Assembly (NCBI RefSeq): GCF_020171985.1
Contig: NZ_JAIVAL010000002.1
Location: 372,001-436,000 of the forward strand
Length of the DNA: 64,000 nucleotides
Reading direction: 5' to 3'
Source of the DNA: Halobacillus halophilus
Lineage (GTDB): Bacteria > Bacillota > Bacilli > Bacillales > Halobacillaceae
Shown: positions 56,577 through 64,000 of the stretch, piece after piece
Layout of the letters: each line of letters starts with the position of its first letter
Numbering within the stretch: position 1 is the first letter of the stretch
The notes under the pieces: generated by a model
Databases searched by the model: none
Seen by the model: the letters and a program-made list of their open reading frames with translations, nothing else
Told to the model about the DNA's origin: nothing
Program-made: the position numbers and the translations under genes

Positions 56577-57815
56577 GTGTCCGATGTCACGACGATAGAA
56601 AAAGTCAGAGAACCCTTCAAAACAGGTCAAATAATCATAAACGCCATCCAGTGCCCGGGCGAGAGTTTTATCTTTAGCACCTGCAAGCAGGACACGCCCG
56701 CCGCTGGATACATATCCTTCCTCGTCTTTTTCCGTACCGGCATGTACCGTAAACGCCTGATCGTGTGCTTTTAAGACAGGTAACGGCCGTCCTTTCTCAT
56801 ATCCCCCCGGATATCCGCTCGAAGCGACGACCACCCCTGCACAAACCTCTTTCGACCAGGTAAGCTCAGGGTCCCTTCCTTCCAGAACATCCAGCATTAC
56901 TTGCACAAGATCATTTTCGAGCAGCGGCAGAACGACCTGCGTCTCTGGATCTCCAAAGCGCGCGTTGAACTCAATTACTTTAGGTCCATCGGGACTTTCA
57001 ATTAGGCCGGCATATAAAATGCCGGTAAAGGAACGCCCTTCTTTTACAAGAGCTCGCGCCGCCGGCTCAAGAATAGAAGAAACCGCCGTCTGATAGGCTC
57101 CCTCTTCTAATTCAGGTACAGGTGCATAAGCTCCCATTCCACCTGTATTCGGACCTTCATCACCATCGAACGCCCGCTTATGATCTCTTGCAGGAATCAT
57201 GGGGAACACATTTTCACCCTGGACGAAAGCCATCAAGGAAAACTCTTTTCCCTGCAAGAATTCCTCTACGACAACCTCTTCACTAGCTTCGCCAAACTGA
57301 CCGTCCAGCATCTCTTCTACCGCTTCGATCGCCTGCTCTTTTGTTTCTGCTACGACCACTCCTTTGCCAGCAGCGAGACCATCTGCTTTTACGACAATTG
57401 GTGCGCCTTTTTCTTTAATATAGGCAACAGCAGGCTCAGCTTCGGTGAAGGCCTGATAGGAAGCGGTAGGAATCTTATACTGCTCCATGATCTGTTTCGC
57501 GAAATGTTTGCTGCCTTCGATCAGCGCAGCTTGTTGAGTAGGTCCGAAAACCTTTAAGCCTGCTTCCTGAAAGGCATCGACAATCCCTTCAAGCAGCGGA
57601 TTTTCAGGACCGACTACCGTCAGGTCAACTTCGTTTTCTTTAGCAAAACGTACTAACTCCTGCTGATCGGTTTCCGGTATAGCTACACGCTCCGCCAATT
57701 CTTCCATACCAGCATTTCCAGGTACGGCATAAAGCATCGTTGCCTGTTCACTCTCCGCAAACTTCTGTATGAGGCTGTGTTCTCTTCCACCTCTTCCGAT
57801 GACCATGATTTTCAT
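56550..57815 (-). CDS. purD: Phosphoribosylamine-glycine ligase
   Basis: The 421-residue ATP-grasp enzyme makes glycinamide ribonucleotide, step two of purine synthesis. It opens MKIMVIGRGGREHSLIQKF; the ATP-grasp has PIVVKADGLAAGKGVVVAET, FSLMAFVQGENVFPM, DHKRAFDGDEGPNTGGMGAY and VIEFNARFGDPETQV. The last 15 residues (YRRDIGHSSISSTDT) include the normal RRDIGH end plus a short tail. Last gene of the purine operon, 18 bases after purH. Confidence 0.98.
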   Translation of the reverse strand: MKIMVIGRGGREHSLIQKFAESEQATMLYAVPGNAGMEELAERVAIPETDQQELVRFAKENEVDLTVVGPENPLLEGIVDAFQEAGLKVFGPTQQAALIEGSKHFAKQIMEQYKIPTASYQAFTEAEPAVAYIKEKGAPIVVKADGLAAGKGVVVAETKEQAIEAVEEMLDGQFGEASEEVVVEEFLQGKEFSLMAFVQGENVFPMIPARDHKRAFDGDEGPNTGGMGAYAPVPELEEGAYQTAVSSILEPAARALVKEGRSFTGILYAGLIESPDGPKVIEFNARFGDPETQVVLPLLENDLVQVMLDVLEGRDPELTWSKEVCAGVVVASSGYPGGYEKGRPLPVLKAHDQAFTVHAGTEKDEEGYVSSGGRVLLAGAKDKTLARALDGVYDYLTCFEGFSDFFYRRDIGHSSISSTDT

Positions 57816-57833
57816 GCCTGTCCACCTCTTCCT

Positions 57834-59363
57834 CTAATGTTTGAAATGACGCATTCTAGTAAATACCATGGCGATGCCGTGCTTATCGCAGGCATCAATC
57901 GAATCCTGGTCACGCTTCGAACCACCCGGCTGGATGATCGCGGTAACACCTGCTTCAGCCGCTGCTTCGACTGTATCCGGCATTGGGAAGAAGGCATCAG
58001 AAGCCATAATGCTCCCTTTCGCTTGCTCATCGGCCTGCTCGAGAGCAATTTTCGCAGCACCTACACGGTTCATTTGACCCGCACCGACGCCCAGTGTACG
58101 GTCGCCTTTAGCAATGACAATCGCGTTCGATTTCACATGCTTCACCACTTTCCAGCCAAGCTTCAAATCATGCAGCTCCTGATCGGTCGGCTTCCGGCTG
58201 GTCGCTACTTCAAGCTCCGTTACATCAACAGAACCTTCATCCGTATCCTGAACAAGCAGACCTCCGCTTACACTCGTCAGCTTATGCGTCTGCTCCTCTG
58301 CTTTTTTCATTTCAACCGTAAGCAGGCGCAGGTTTTTCTTTTTCGTCAGAATATCGAGAGCTCCCTGACTGAAGGAAGGGGCAATGATGATTTCAAGGAA
58401 GATCTCTTTTAACTTAGCGGCTGTTGCTTCGTCCACTTCTCGGTTCAAAGCTACAATACCACCGAAAATAGAGACTGGATCTCCTTCGTAGGCCTTAACG
58501 TATGCGTCGTAGATGTTTTCACCCACGCCTACGCCGCATGGGTTCATATGTTTCACGGCAACCGCTGCTGGCTGTTCGAATTCAAGTACGACTTCAAGCG
58601 CTGCATTAGCATCCTGAATATTGTTATAGGATAGCTCTTTGCCATTCAGTTGTTCAGCCTGCGCAAGAGAAGCACCTTCATAATTCGCTTTTTTATAAAA
58701 GCTTGCGGATTGATGAGGGTTCTCTCCATATCGTAAGGATTGAACTTTCTCATACGTAGCGGTGTACGTTTCCGGGTAAGCTTGTTCCGTCTTAGCGGTA
58801 AAATACTCCGCAATCATAGCATCGTAGTTTGCCGTATGGCGGAAAACTTTCGCCGCAAGGTTACGGCGTATCTCATAAGTTAGTTCATCTTGTAATCCGG
58901 CAATTACTTCATCATAGTCAGCCGGATCTACGACAACTGCTACATCTTCAAAACTCTTGGCTGCTGCCCGCAGCATCGTCGGTCCGCCGATATCTACGTT
59001 TTCAATAGCGTCCGCTTCTGTGACGCCAGGGTTCGCGATCGTATCTTTAAATGGATATAAATTAACGGCCACCAGATCAATCGTCTGGATATTCAGTTCA
59101 TCCAGCTGCTGCATATGGTCTTCATTGCCGCGCTTGGCTAAAAGACCGCCATGTACGGCCGGGTGAAGGGTTTTGACACGCCCGCCCATGATTTCAGGGA
59201 AATCGGTAATTTCAGAAATCGACAGCACCGGAATACCTGCTTCTTCAATCGTCCGCTTTGTTCCTCCGGTCGAGATTAGTTCGTAGTCTAGTTCATGCAG
59301 CTGCTTCGCAAAATCTGTTAATCCTTGTTTGTTTGATACGCTGAGTAAGGCGCGTTTCTTCAT
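57834..59363 (-). CDS. purH: Bifunctional AICAR transformylase / IMP cyclohydrolase
   Basis: The 509-residue enzyme does the last two steps to IMP. The N-terminal cyclohydrolase (MGS-like) domain shows [34 protein letters not shown] and [17 protein letters not shown]. The transformylase half has [13 protein letters not shown] (Lys-His of the catalytic site), [12 protein letters not shown] and [16 protein letters not shown]. Ends with FTRMRHFKH as usual. Its start overlaps the end of purN by 4 bases. Confidence 0.98.
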   Translation of the reverse strand: MKKRALLSVSNKQGLTDFAKQLHELDYELISTGGTKRTIEEAGIPVLSISEITDFPEIMGGRVKTLHPAVHGGLLAKRGNEDHMQQLDELNIQTIDLVAVNLYPFKDTIANPGVTEADAIENVDIGGPTMLRAAAKSFEDVAVVVDPADYDEVIAGLQDELTYEIRRNLAAKVFRHTANYDAMIAEYFTAKTEQAYPETYTATYEKVQSLRYGENPHQSASFYKKANYEGASLAQAEQLNGKELSYNNIQDANAALEVVLEFEQPAAVAVKHMNPCGVGVGENIYDAYVKAYEGDPVSIFGGIVALNREVDEATAAKLKEIFLEIIIAPSFSQGALDILTKKKNLRLLTVEMKKAEEQTHKLTSVSGGLLVQDTDEGSVDVTELEVATSRKPTDQELHDLKLGWKVVKHVKSNAIVIAKGDRTLGVGAGQMNRVGAAKIALEQADEQAKGSIMASDAFFPMPDTVEAAAEAGVTAIIQPGGSKRDQDSIDACDKHGIAMVFTRMRHFKH

Positions 59364-59938
59364 TTCGATTCCTCCTTGACCAGTAAAGACTGAATAACTT
59401 CCGGGTACAGCCGATGTTCGACCGCCTGAATTTTTTGTTTTACATCTTCTTCGGTATCGTCCTCTTTAATGCGGATAGCTTCTTGATCGATAATCGGTCC
59501 GGTGTCCATACCATCATCTACAAAATGAACGGTCACACCCGTAACTTTCACTTTTTTATCAAGTGCCTGACCAATCGCATCTTTCCCTGGAAAGGCCGGC
59601 AGCAGAGATGGATGAATATTTACGATTCGGTTCTGATAGGGTTTAAGCAGCGTCGGTCCAAGCAGCCTCATGTATCCAGCCAGCACGATGTAATCAATAC
59701 TTCTTGAGCGGCAGTCTTCAAGAAGAGCTGCTTCGTAGGCCGCTTTATTTTCATACACTTTCGGTGTAAACACGACGGTATCAATATCATGACGCTGGGC
59801 TTTTTCAATCACAGGAGCCCCGACACGATCACAGATCAAAAGAGAAATATTTGCTTCAAGATCTCCTCTTTCAACGGCTTGAACGATGGCATCAAAATTC
59901 GAGCCTGCGCCTGAGGCAAAAATCGCTATATTTCTCAT
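59360..59938 (-). CDS. purN: Phosphoribosylglycinamide formyltransferase
   Basis: The 192-residue enzyme transfers a formyl group from 10-formyl-tetrahydrofolate to GAR. Motifs are [49 protein letters not shown] (catalytic Asn-His), and [17 protein letters not shown] (catalytic Asp). The ends overlap purM and purH by 4 bases each. Confidence 0.98.
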   Translation of the reverse strand: MRNIAIFASGAGSNFDAIVQAVERGDLEANISLLICDRVGAPVIEKAQRHDIDTVVFTPKVYENKAAYEAALLEDCRSRSIDYIVLAGYMRLLGPTLLKPYQNRIVNIHPSLLPAFPGKDAIGQALDKKVKVTGVTVHFVDDGMDTGPIIDQEAIRIKEDDTEEDVKQKIQAVEHRLYPEVIQSLLVKEESK

Positions 59939-60957
59939 ACCCAGTGAATTCCTTCCTCATCTGTAACCTGCCCGATAACCACCGGTGTCTCCCCGGCTTC
60001 CTGTAAAGCAGCAAGTGCCGCTTCCTTATCTGCTTTCGACACAACCGTAACCATTCCGATACCCATGTTAAACACACCGAACATGTCCTCTTCGGTTAGG
60101 TTTCCGTGATGCTGTAAGAAAGAGAAAATGGAAGGAGCTGACCAGCTTGTCCGGTCTACTTGAGCCCCGAGCCCTTCAGGCAGCGCCCGAGGAATATTCT
60201 CATAAAAGCCGCCGCCTGTAATATGAGCAATACCCTTAATGGTAACAGCCTGTTTTAACCGCTGAATCGCCGGGACGTAAATTCGCGTTGGTGTAAGAAG
60301 CTCCTCTCCAAGCGGGCGCTGGAATTCAGGGTACACTTCGTCCAGCTGCAGCTCGCTTGATTCTATGATTTTTCGAACTAGAGAAAAGCCGTTAGAGTGC
60401 ACACCTGATGACGATAGACCAATAAGCACATCTCCCGCTTGAATCGATTCCCCGGTCACCAGCTGTTTCTTATCGGCCATCCCTACGACAAAACCGGCCA
60501 GATCATATTCTTCAAGCTCATACATCCCTGGCATTTCGGCCGTTTCTCCTCCGATAAGAGCCGCTCCCGACTGTTCACAGCCATCCGCAATCCCTTTGAC
60601 GATCTGTTCGATACGCGCCGGTTCATTTTTTCCACAGGCGATGTAATCTAAGAATAAAAGGGGATCTGCTCCCTGTGCCGCAATATCGTTCACACACATC
60701 GCAACCACATCCACCCCGATCGTATCATGTTTATTCATTTCAAAGGCAAGTTTCAGCTTCGTGCCTACGCCATCCGTACCCGTGACGAGAACCGGTTGCT
60801 CATACTTCATTTCACTAATATCGAACAGCCCGGCAAAAGCGCCAAGGCCTCCCATCACTTCTTTACGCATCGTTCGCTGCACATGTTTTTTCATGCGCTC
60901 GACGGATTCATAGCCAGCTTCCACGTCTACACCGGCCTGTTTATACGATTCACTCAT
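59935..60957 (-). CDS. purM: Phosphoribosylformylglycinamidine cyclo-ligase (AIR synthetase)
   Basis: The 340-residue ATP-dependent enzyme closes the imidazole ring. Typical blocks: [63 protein letters not shown] and [16 protein letters not shown]. 18 bases after purF, overlapping purN by 4. Confidence 0.98.
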   Translation of the reverse strand: MSESYKQAGVDVEAGYESVERMKKHVQRTMRKEVMGGLGAFAGLFDISEMKYEQPVLVTGTDGVGTKLKLAFEMNKHDTIGVDVVAMCVNDIAAQGADPLLFLDYIACGKNEPARIEQIVKGIADGCEQSGAALIGGETAEMPGMYELEEYDLAGFVVGMADKKQLVTGESIQAGDVLIGLSSSGVHSNGFSLVRKIIESSELQLDEVYPEFQRPLGEELLTPTRIYVPAIQRLKQAVTIKGIAHITGGGFYENIPRALPEGLGAQVDRTSWSAPSIFSFLQHHGNLTEEDMFGVFNMGIGMVTVVSKADKEAALAALQEAGETPVVIGQVTDEEGIHWV

Positions 60958-60975
60958 CGAGGTTCCCCCATTTCT

Positions 60976-62388
60976 CTACAGCTTTTCATATGGATGTGCG
61001 GTATTCGGATAAATCTCTGTCGGATAATTGCCCGTGAAGCAGGCCATGCATCCTCCGTGTTCGATCGATTCTTCTCCTTGATAGATGGCTTCGTTCAAAC
61101 CATCAGGACTAAGGAAAGTCAGACTGTCGGCGCCGATCTGCTCTTCAATTTCTTCCACCGAGCGGTTAGAGGCAATCAGTTCGCCGCTGTTCGCCGTATC
61201 GATCCCGTAATAACAAGGATTTTTAATCGGAGGAGAAGCGATGCGCACATGAACCTCGCTGGCGCCCGCTTCTTTGAGCATTTGGACAATGCGCCGGCTG
61301 GTTGTTCCGCGCACAATGGAGTCATCGACCATAACCACTCGTTTTCCTTCGACAATACCTCGGACGGCTGATAGTTTCATTTTCACCCCTTGCTCACGGA
61401 GTTCCTGAGAAGGCTGGATGAATGTACGGCCTACGTAACGGTTCTTAATGAGACCAAGCTCATAAGGAATTCCTGATTCCTCCGCATAGCCGATAGCCGC
61501 TGATATGCTTGAATCCGGTACACCTGTGACTACATCCGCTTCCACTGGTGCTTCCTTGGCGAGCGCTTTACCCATTCGCTTCCGGGATGCGTGAACGTTT
61601 TTTCCGTCCAGGTTGCTGTCCGGTCTTGAAAAGTAGACATATTCCATCGAGCAAAGGGTTCGCTGGATCGGGGAAGCATAGCGTTTCGCTTCTACTCCCT
61701 CATTTGAGATGACCACAAGTTCACCCGGTTTCACTTCGCGTTCGTGTGTGGCCCCGATCACGTCGAATCCACACGTTTCAGAAGAAACCACCCAGGCGTC
61801 ACCCATTTGACCAAGACTGATCGGGCGGAGCCCCCTCGGATCATTTGCGACAAACATTTGATCTTCTGTCATTAATAAGAAGGCATAGGCTCCCTTAATC
61901 ATGGATAGAGCCTCCATAATGGCTTCATCGAGAGGCAAATGACGTGCTCGTTTAATTAAGTGGGCCACTACTTCTGTGTCAGAGGTGGTTGTAAGGATAC
62001 TTCCCTGTCCTTCAAGTTGACTTTTCAGCGCCTGAGCGTTGACCAAATTACCGTTATGAGCAAGAGCAAGACTACCCGTCTGAGACCGGAAGACCAGCGG
62101 CTGAATATTTTCGTAACCGCCGTCGCCTGCTGTCGCATAACGGACATGTCCAGCAGATGCATGACCTTTTAACTCCTGGAGCTGGTTCTGGGAGAAGACC
62201 TCATTGATCAACCCGTGTCCTTTATGGAGCTTCATTTGTTTCCCGTCTGTTGTAACAATTCCGGCACCTTCCTGACCGCGGTGCTGCAAAGCATGCAATC
62301 CGTAATACGTCAGCTGGGCAGAATCAGGATGCCCCCACACGCCGAAAATACCACATTCTTCATTTAAACCTTTGATTTCACCAGGCAT
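60976..62388 (-). CDS. purF: Amidophosphoribosyltransferase
   Basis: The 470-residue enzyme makes phosphoribosylamine from PRPP and glutamine, the committed step. The propeptide [11 protein letters not shown] precedes the mature catalytic Cys12 (CGIFGVWG). The C-terminal half has the PRPP loop [16 protein letters not shown], and [19 protein letters not shown]-like VTGVPDSS. Cys residues in [10 protein letters not shown] and GGCMACFTG fit the Fe-S cluster of Bacillus PurF. Start at 62388 is set by AAAGGAG 7 bases upstream; an earlier GTG lacks one. Overlaps purL by 25 bases. Confidence 0.98.
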   Translation of the reverse strand: MPGEIKGLNEECGIFGVWGHPDSAQLTYYGLHALQHRGQEGAGIVTTDGKQMKLHKGHGLINEVFSQNQLQELKGHASAGHVRYATAGDGGYENIQPLVFRSQTGSLALAHNGNLVNAQALKSQLEGQGSILTTTSDTEVVAHLIKRARHLPLDEAIMEALSMIKGAYAFLLMTEDQMFVANDPRGLRPISLGQMGDAWVVSSETCGFDVIGATHEREVKPGELVVISNEGVEAKRYASPIQRTLCSMEYVYFSRPDSNLDGKNVHASRKRMGKALAKEAPVEADVVTGVPDSSISAAIGYAEESGIPYELGLIKNRYVGRTFIQPSQELREQGVKMKLSAVRGIVEGKRVVMVDDSIVRGTTSRRIVQMLKEAGASEVHVRIASPPIKNPCYYGIDTANSGELIASNRSVEEIEEQIGADSLTFLSPDGLNEAIYQGEESIEHGGCMACFTGNYPTEIYPNTAHPYEKL

Positions 62389-64000
62389 GGGATCGCTCCT
62401 TTCCACGTATGTTTAAGCTTCGTTGTCTGATCTTCCAAAATGACTTGATCGTTCGACAGGATGCGATACCCCCCGTCCCCTTTAACATTTCCGATTACAC
62501 GGCCTTCAGGGACCAATTTCTCAAATGCTTCCCGATCTTCCGGCTTGACTGACAGAAGGAAACGAGATTGGGTTTCTGAGAATAAAGCGGTGGTTGGGTC
62601 ACCTTCAATGGTTACTTCACAGCCTAATTCCTGCTCAAATAAACTCTCAGCCAAAGCCACTCCAAGTCCGCCTTCTGCAAGATCGTGGGCCGACTGCACG
62701 AGACCGGAACGAATTGCCGTCAGTACCTGGTTCTGACGCTGCGCTTCTATTTGTAAATCAATGGCCGGAGCCGGTCCGAAGTGACGGTCTTCCAACAGTC
62801 CCTGAAGTTCGCTTCCACCAAACTCAACTTTCGTTTCTCCAATGAGATAGATCAAATCACCATCTTGTTTCATATGGGAGGTGGTAATCTGTTCGGTATG
62901 CTCAATTAACCCGACCATGCCGACAACGGGAGTAGGGTAAACGGCCTGACCTCCAAATGATTCGTTATATAAGGAAACATTGCCGCTGATGACCGGTGTC
63001 CCCAGTTCATTACAGGCTGCGCTCATTCCGTCTACACTCTTTTCCATTTGCCAGAAGATTTCCGGGTTTTCCGGAGATCCGAAGTTCAAACCGTCTGTTA
63101 GTCCGAGAGGTCGGCCGCCGGAGCAGACAATATTCCGGGCTGCTTCCGCAACAGCAATTTTGCCGCCGACTTCTGGGTCCACATAGATATAGCGGGAGTT
63201 ACAGTCAGTCGTCATCGCAAGAGCTTTATCCGTGCCTCGAACCCGTAATACGGCTGCATCTGAGCCAGGAGATACAACGGTGTTCGTCTGGACCATGGAA
63301 TCATACTGGTCATAGACCCATTCTTTACTGGCAATAGTCGGCTGACTTAAAAGATTATGAAGGGTGTACCTATGGTCCGTTACGGTTGGGACGTAAGGCT
63401 CCATTGCCTGGAAATCGTTATAGTAAGCCGGAATCGCAGAAGGCTGATGATAGACAGGAGCGTCCTCCGCGAGGCTGTCCACCGGTACATCCGCCACCAT
63501 CTCTCCTCGATGCTCGAGGCGGAAGCGCTTCGTATCCGTAACTTCTCCTACTGCCACAGCATCCAGATCATATTTACGGAAGACTTGTGCGATTTCTTCT
63601 TCGCGTCCTTTTTCTACAACAAGCAGCATGCGTTCCTGAGACTCAGACAACATCATTTCATAAGGTGTCATGTCCAGTTCGCGCTGAGGGATTAAATCAA
63701 GGTTCATCGTCATGCCCGTCCCGGCTTTACTGGCCATTTCACTAGCTGAGGAAGTAAGTCCTGCAGCTCCCATATCCTGAATACCTACAAGAGCTTCGTG
63801 CTGAATAACATCCAGACAAGCTTCAATCAGAAGTTTTTCCATGAATGGGTCTCCGACCTGTACCGAAGGACGCTTCTCTTCAGATTCTTCGGAGAGCTCC
63901 TCAGAGGCAAAGGTTGCCCCGTGAATACCATCCCGCCCGGTCTTAGCTCCAACGTACATCACTGTATTGCCGATCCCGGCTGCAATTCCTTTTTGAATAT
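62364..64000 (-). CDS. purL: Phosphoribosylformylglycinamidine synthase subunit II (partial)
   Basis: The C-terminal about 545 residues of the ATP-dependent synthetase subunit that turns FGAR to FGAM. Visible blocks: [92 protein letters not shown] (each read in parts), [20 protein letters not shown] and [18 protein letters not shown]. The frame stays open through the right edge and the N-terminal ATP domain lies beyond. Related to PurM-type subunits. Overlaps purF. Confidence 0.97.
   Translation of the reverse strand, partial: IQKGIAAGIGNTVMYVGAKTGRDGIHGATFASEELSEESEEKRPSVQVGDPFMEKLLIEACLDVIQHEALVGIQDMGAAGLTSSASEMASKAGTGMTMNLDLIPQRELDMTPYEMMLSESQERMLLVVEKGREEEIAQVFRKYDLDAVAVGEVTDTKRFRLEHRGEMVADVPVDSLAEDAPVYHQPSAIPAYYNDFQAMEPYVPTVTDHRYTLHNLLSQPTIASKEWVYDQYDSMVQTNTVVSPGSDAAVLRVRGTDKALAMTTDCNSRYIYVDPEVGGKIAVAEAARNIVCSGGRPLGLTDGLNFGSPENPEIFWQMEKSVDGMSAACNELGTPVISGNVSLYNESFGGQAVYPTPVVGMVGLIEHTEQITTSHMKQDGDLIYLIGETKVEFGGSELQGLLEDRHFGPAPAIDLQIEAQRQNQVLTAIRSGLVQSAHDLAEGGLGVALAESLFEQELGCEVTIEGDPTTALFSETQSRFLLSVKPEDREAFEKLVPEGRVIGNVKGDGGYRILSNDQVILEDQTTKLKHTWKGAIPCLVKSKV

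Overview
The window looks like the chromosome of a moderately halophilic or halotolerant Bacillaceae bacterium, Halobacillus-like by impression. The main support is gene order: dagK-gatBAC-putP/opuE, then camS-ligA-pcrA-pcrB, yerC-yerB-yerA and the purine operon purL-F-M-N-H-D. As I remember it, this matches the yerA-to-yefA region of Bacillus subtilis. Shine-Dalgarno sequences are strong, intrinsic terminators are sharp, and PerR-like and CodY-like operators are recognisable. No tRNA, rRNA or CRISPR array was seen.

Left part (1-21.6 kb): mostly single-gene units. They include a possible papain-like hydrolase fragment, a secreted triple-LysM protein, an MFS exporter, two small SAM methyltransferases, a DUF4011-helicase-nuclease giant next to an Nmad3 (modified-nucleotide-associated) protein, YuiD, a photolyase, a UvrD-like helicase, a DUF4317 protein, catalase-peroxidase KatG behind a PerR-like operator, an RQC-minor protein, and small YkvS-like and zinc-ribbon proteins.

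Middle (about 21.67-33.78 kb): a 12.1-kb integrated element inserted in the 3' end of rlmD (23S rRNA m5U methyltransferase). An 11-bp core is present at both edges. The left edge still encodes what looks like the displaced native C-terminus of RlmD, and the element supplies a replacement. At the right end it carries small ORFs and three large serine recombinases, the third broken by an internal deletion. Its cargo is an MmeI/YeeA-like restriction-modification protein, an unannotated run of hairpins that may be a structured RNA, an operon of an unknown protein, a SecB-like chaperone and a PD-(D/E)XK nuclease-like protein, and two unknown genes. The cargo reads as a defence island, and the chaperone-nuclease operon is the best candidate for an undescribed system.

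Right part (33.7-64 kb): conserved housekeeping genes, all on the minus strand except two tiny membrane-protein genes near 56.1-56.6 kb. They cover lipid kinase, Glu-tRNA(Gln) amidotransferase, proline uptake and oxidation (with a small symporter-associated protein and a CodY-like site), DNA ligase and helicase, archaeal-type lipid synthase PcrB, a YitT membrane protein, a threonine-synthase-like enzyme and de novo purine synthesis, running off the right edge inside purL. Two families of dispersed palindromic repeats lie at about 39.8-40.0 and 52.1-52.8 kb.
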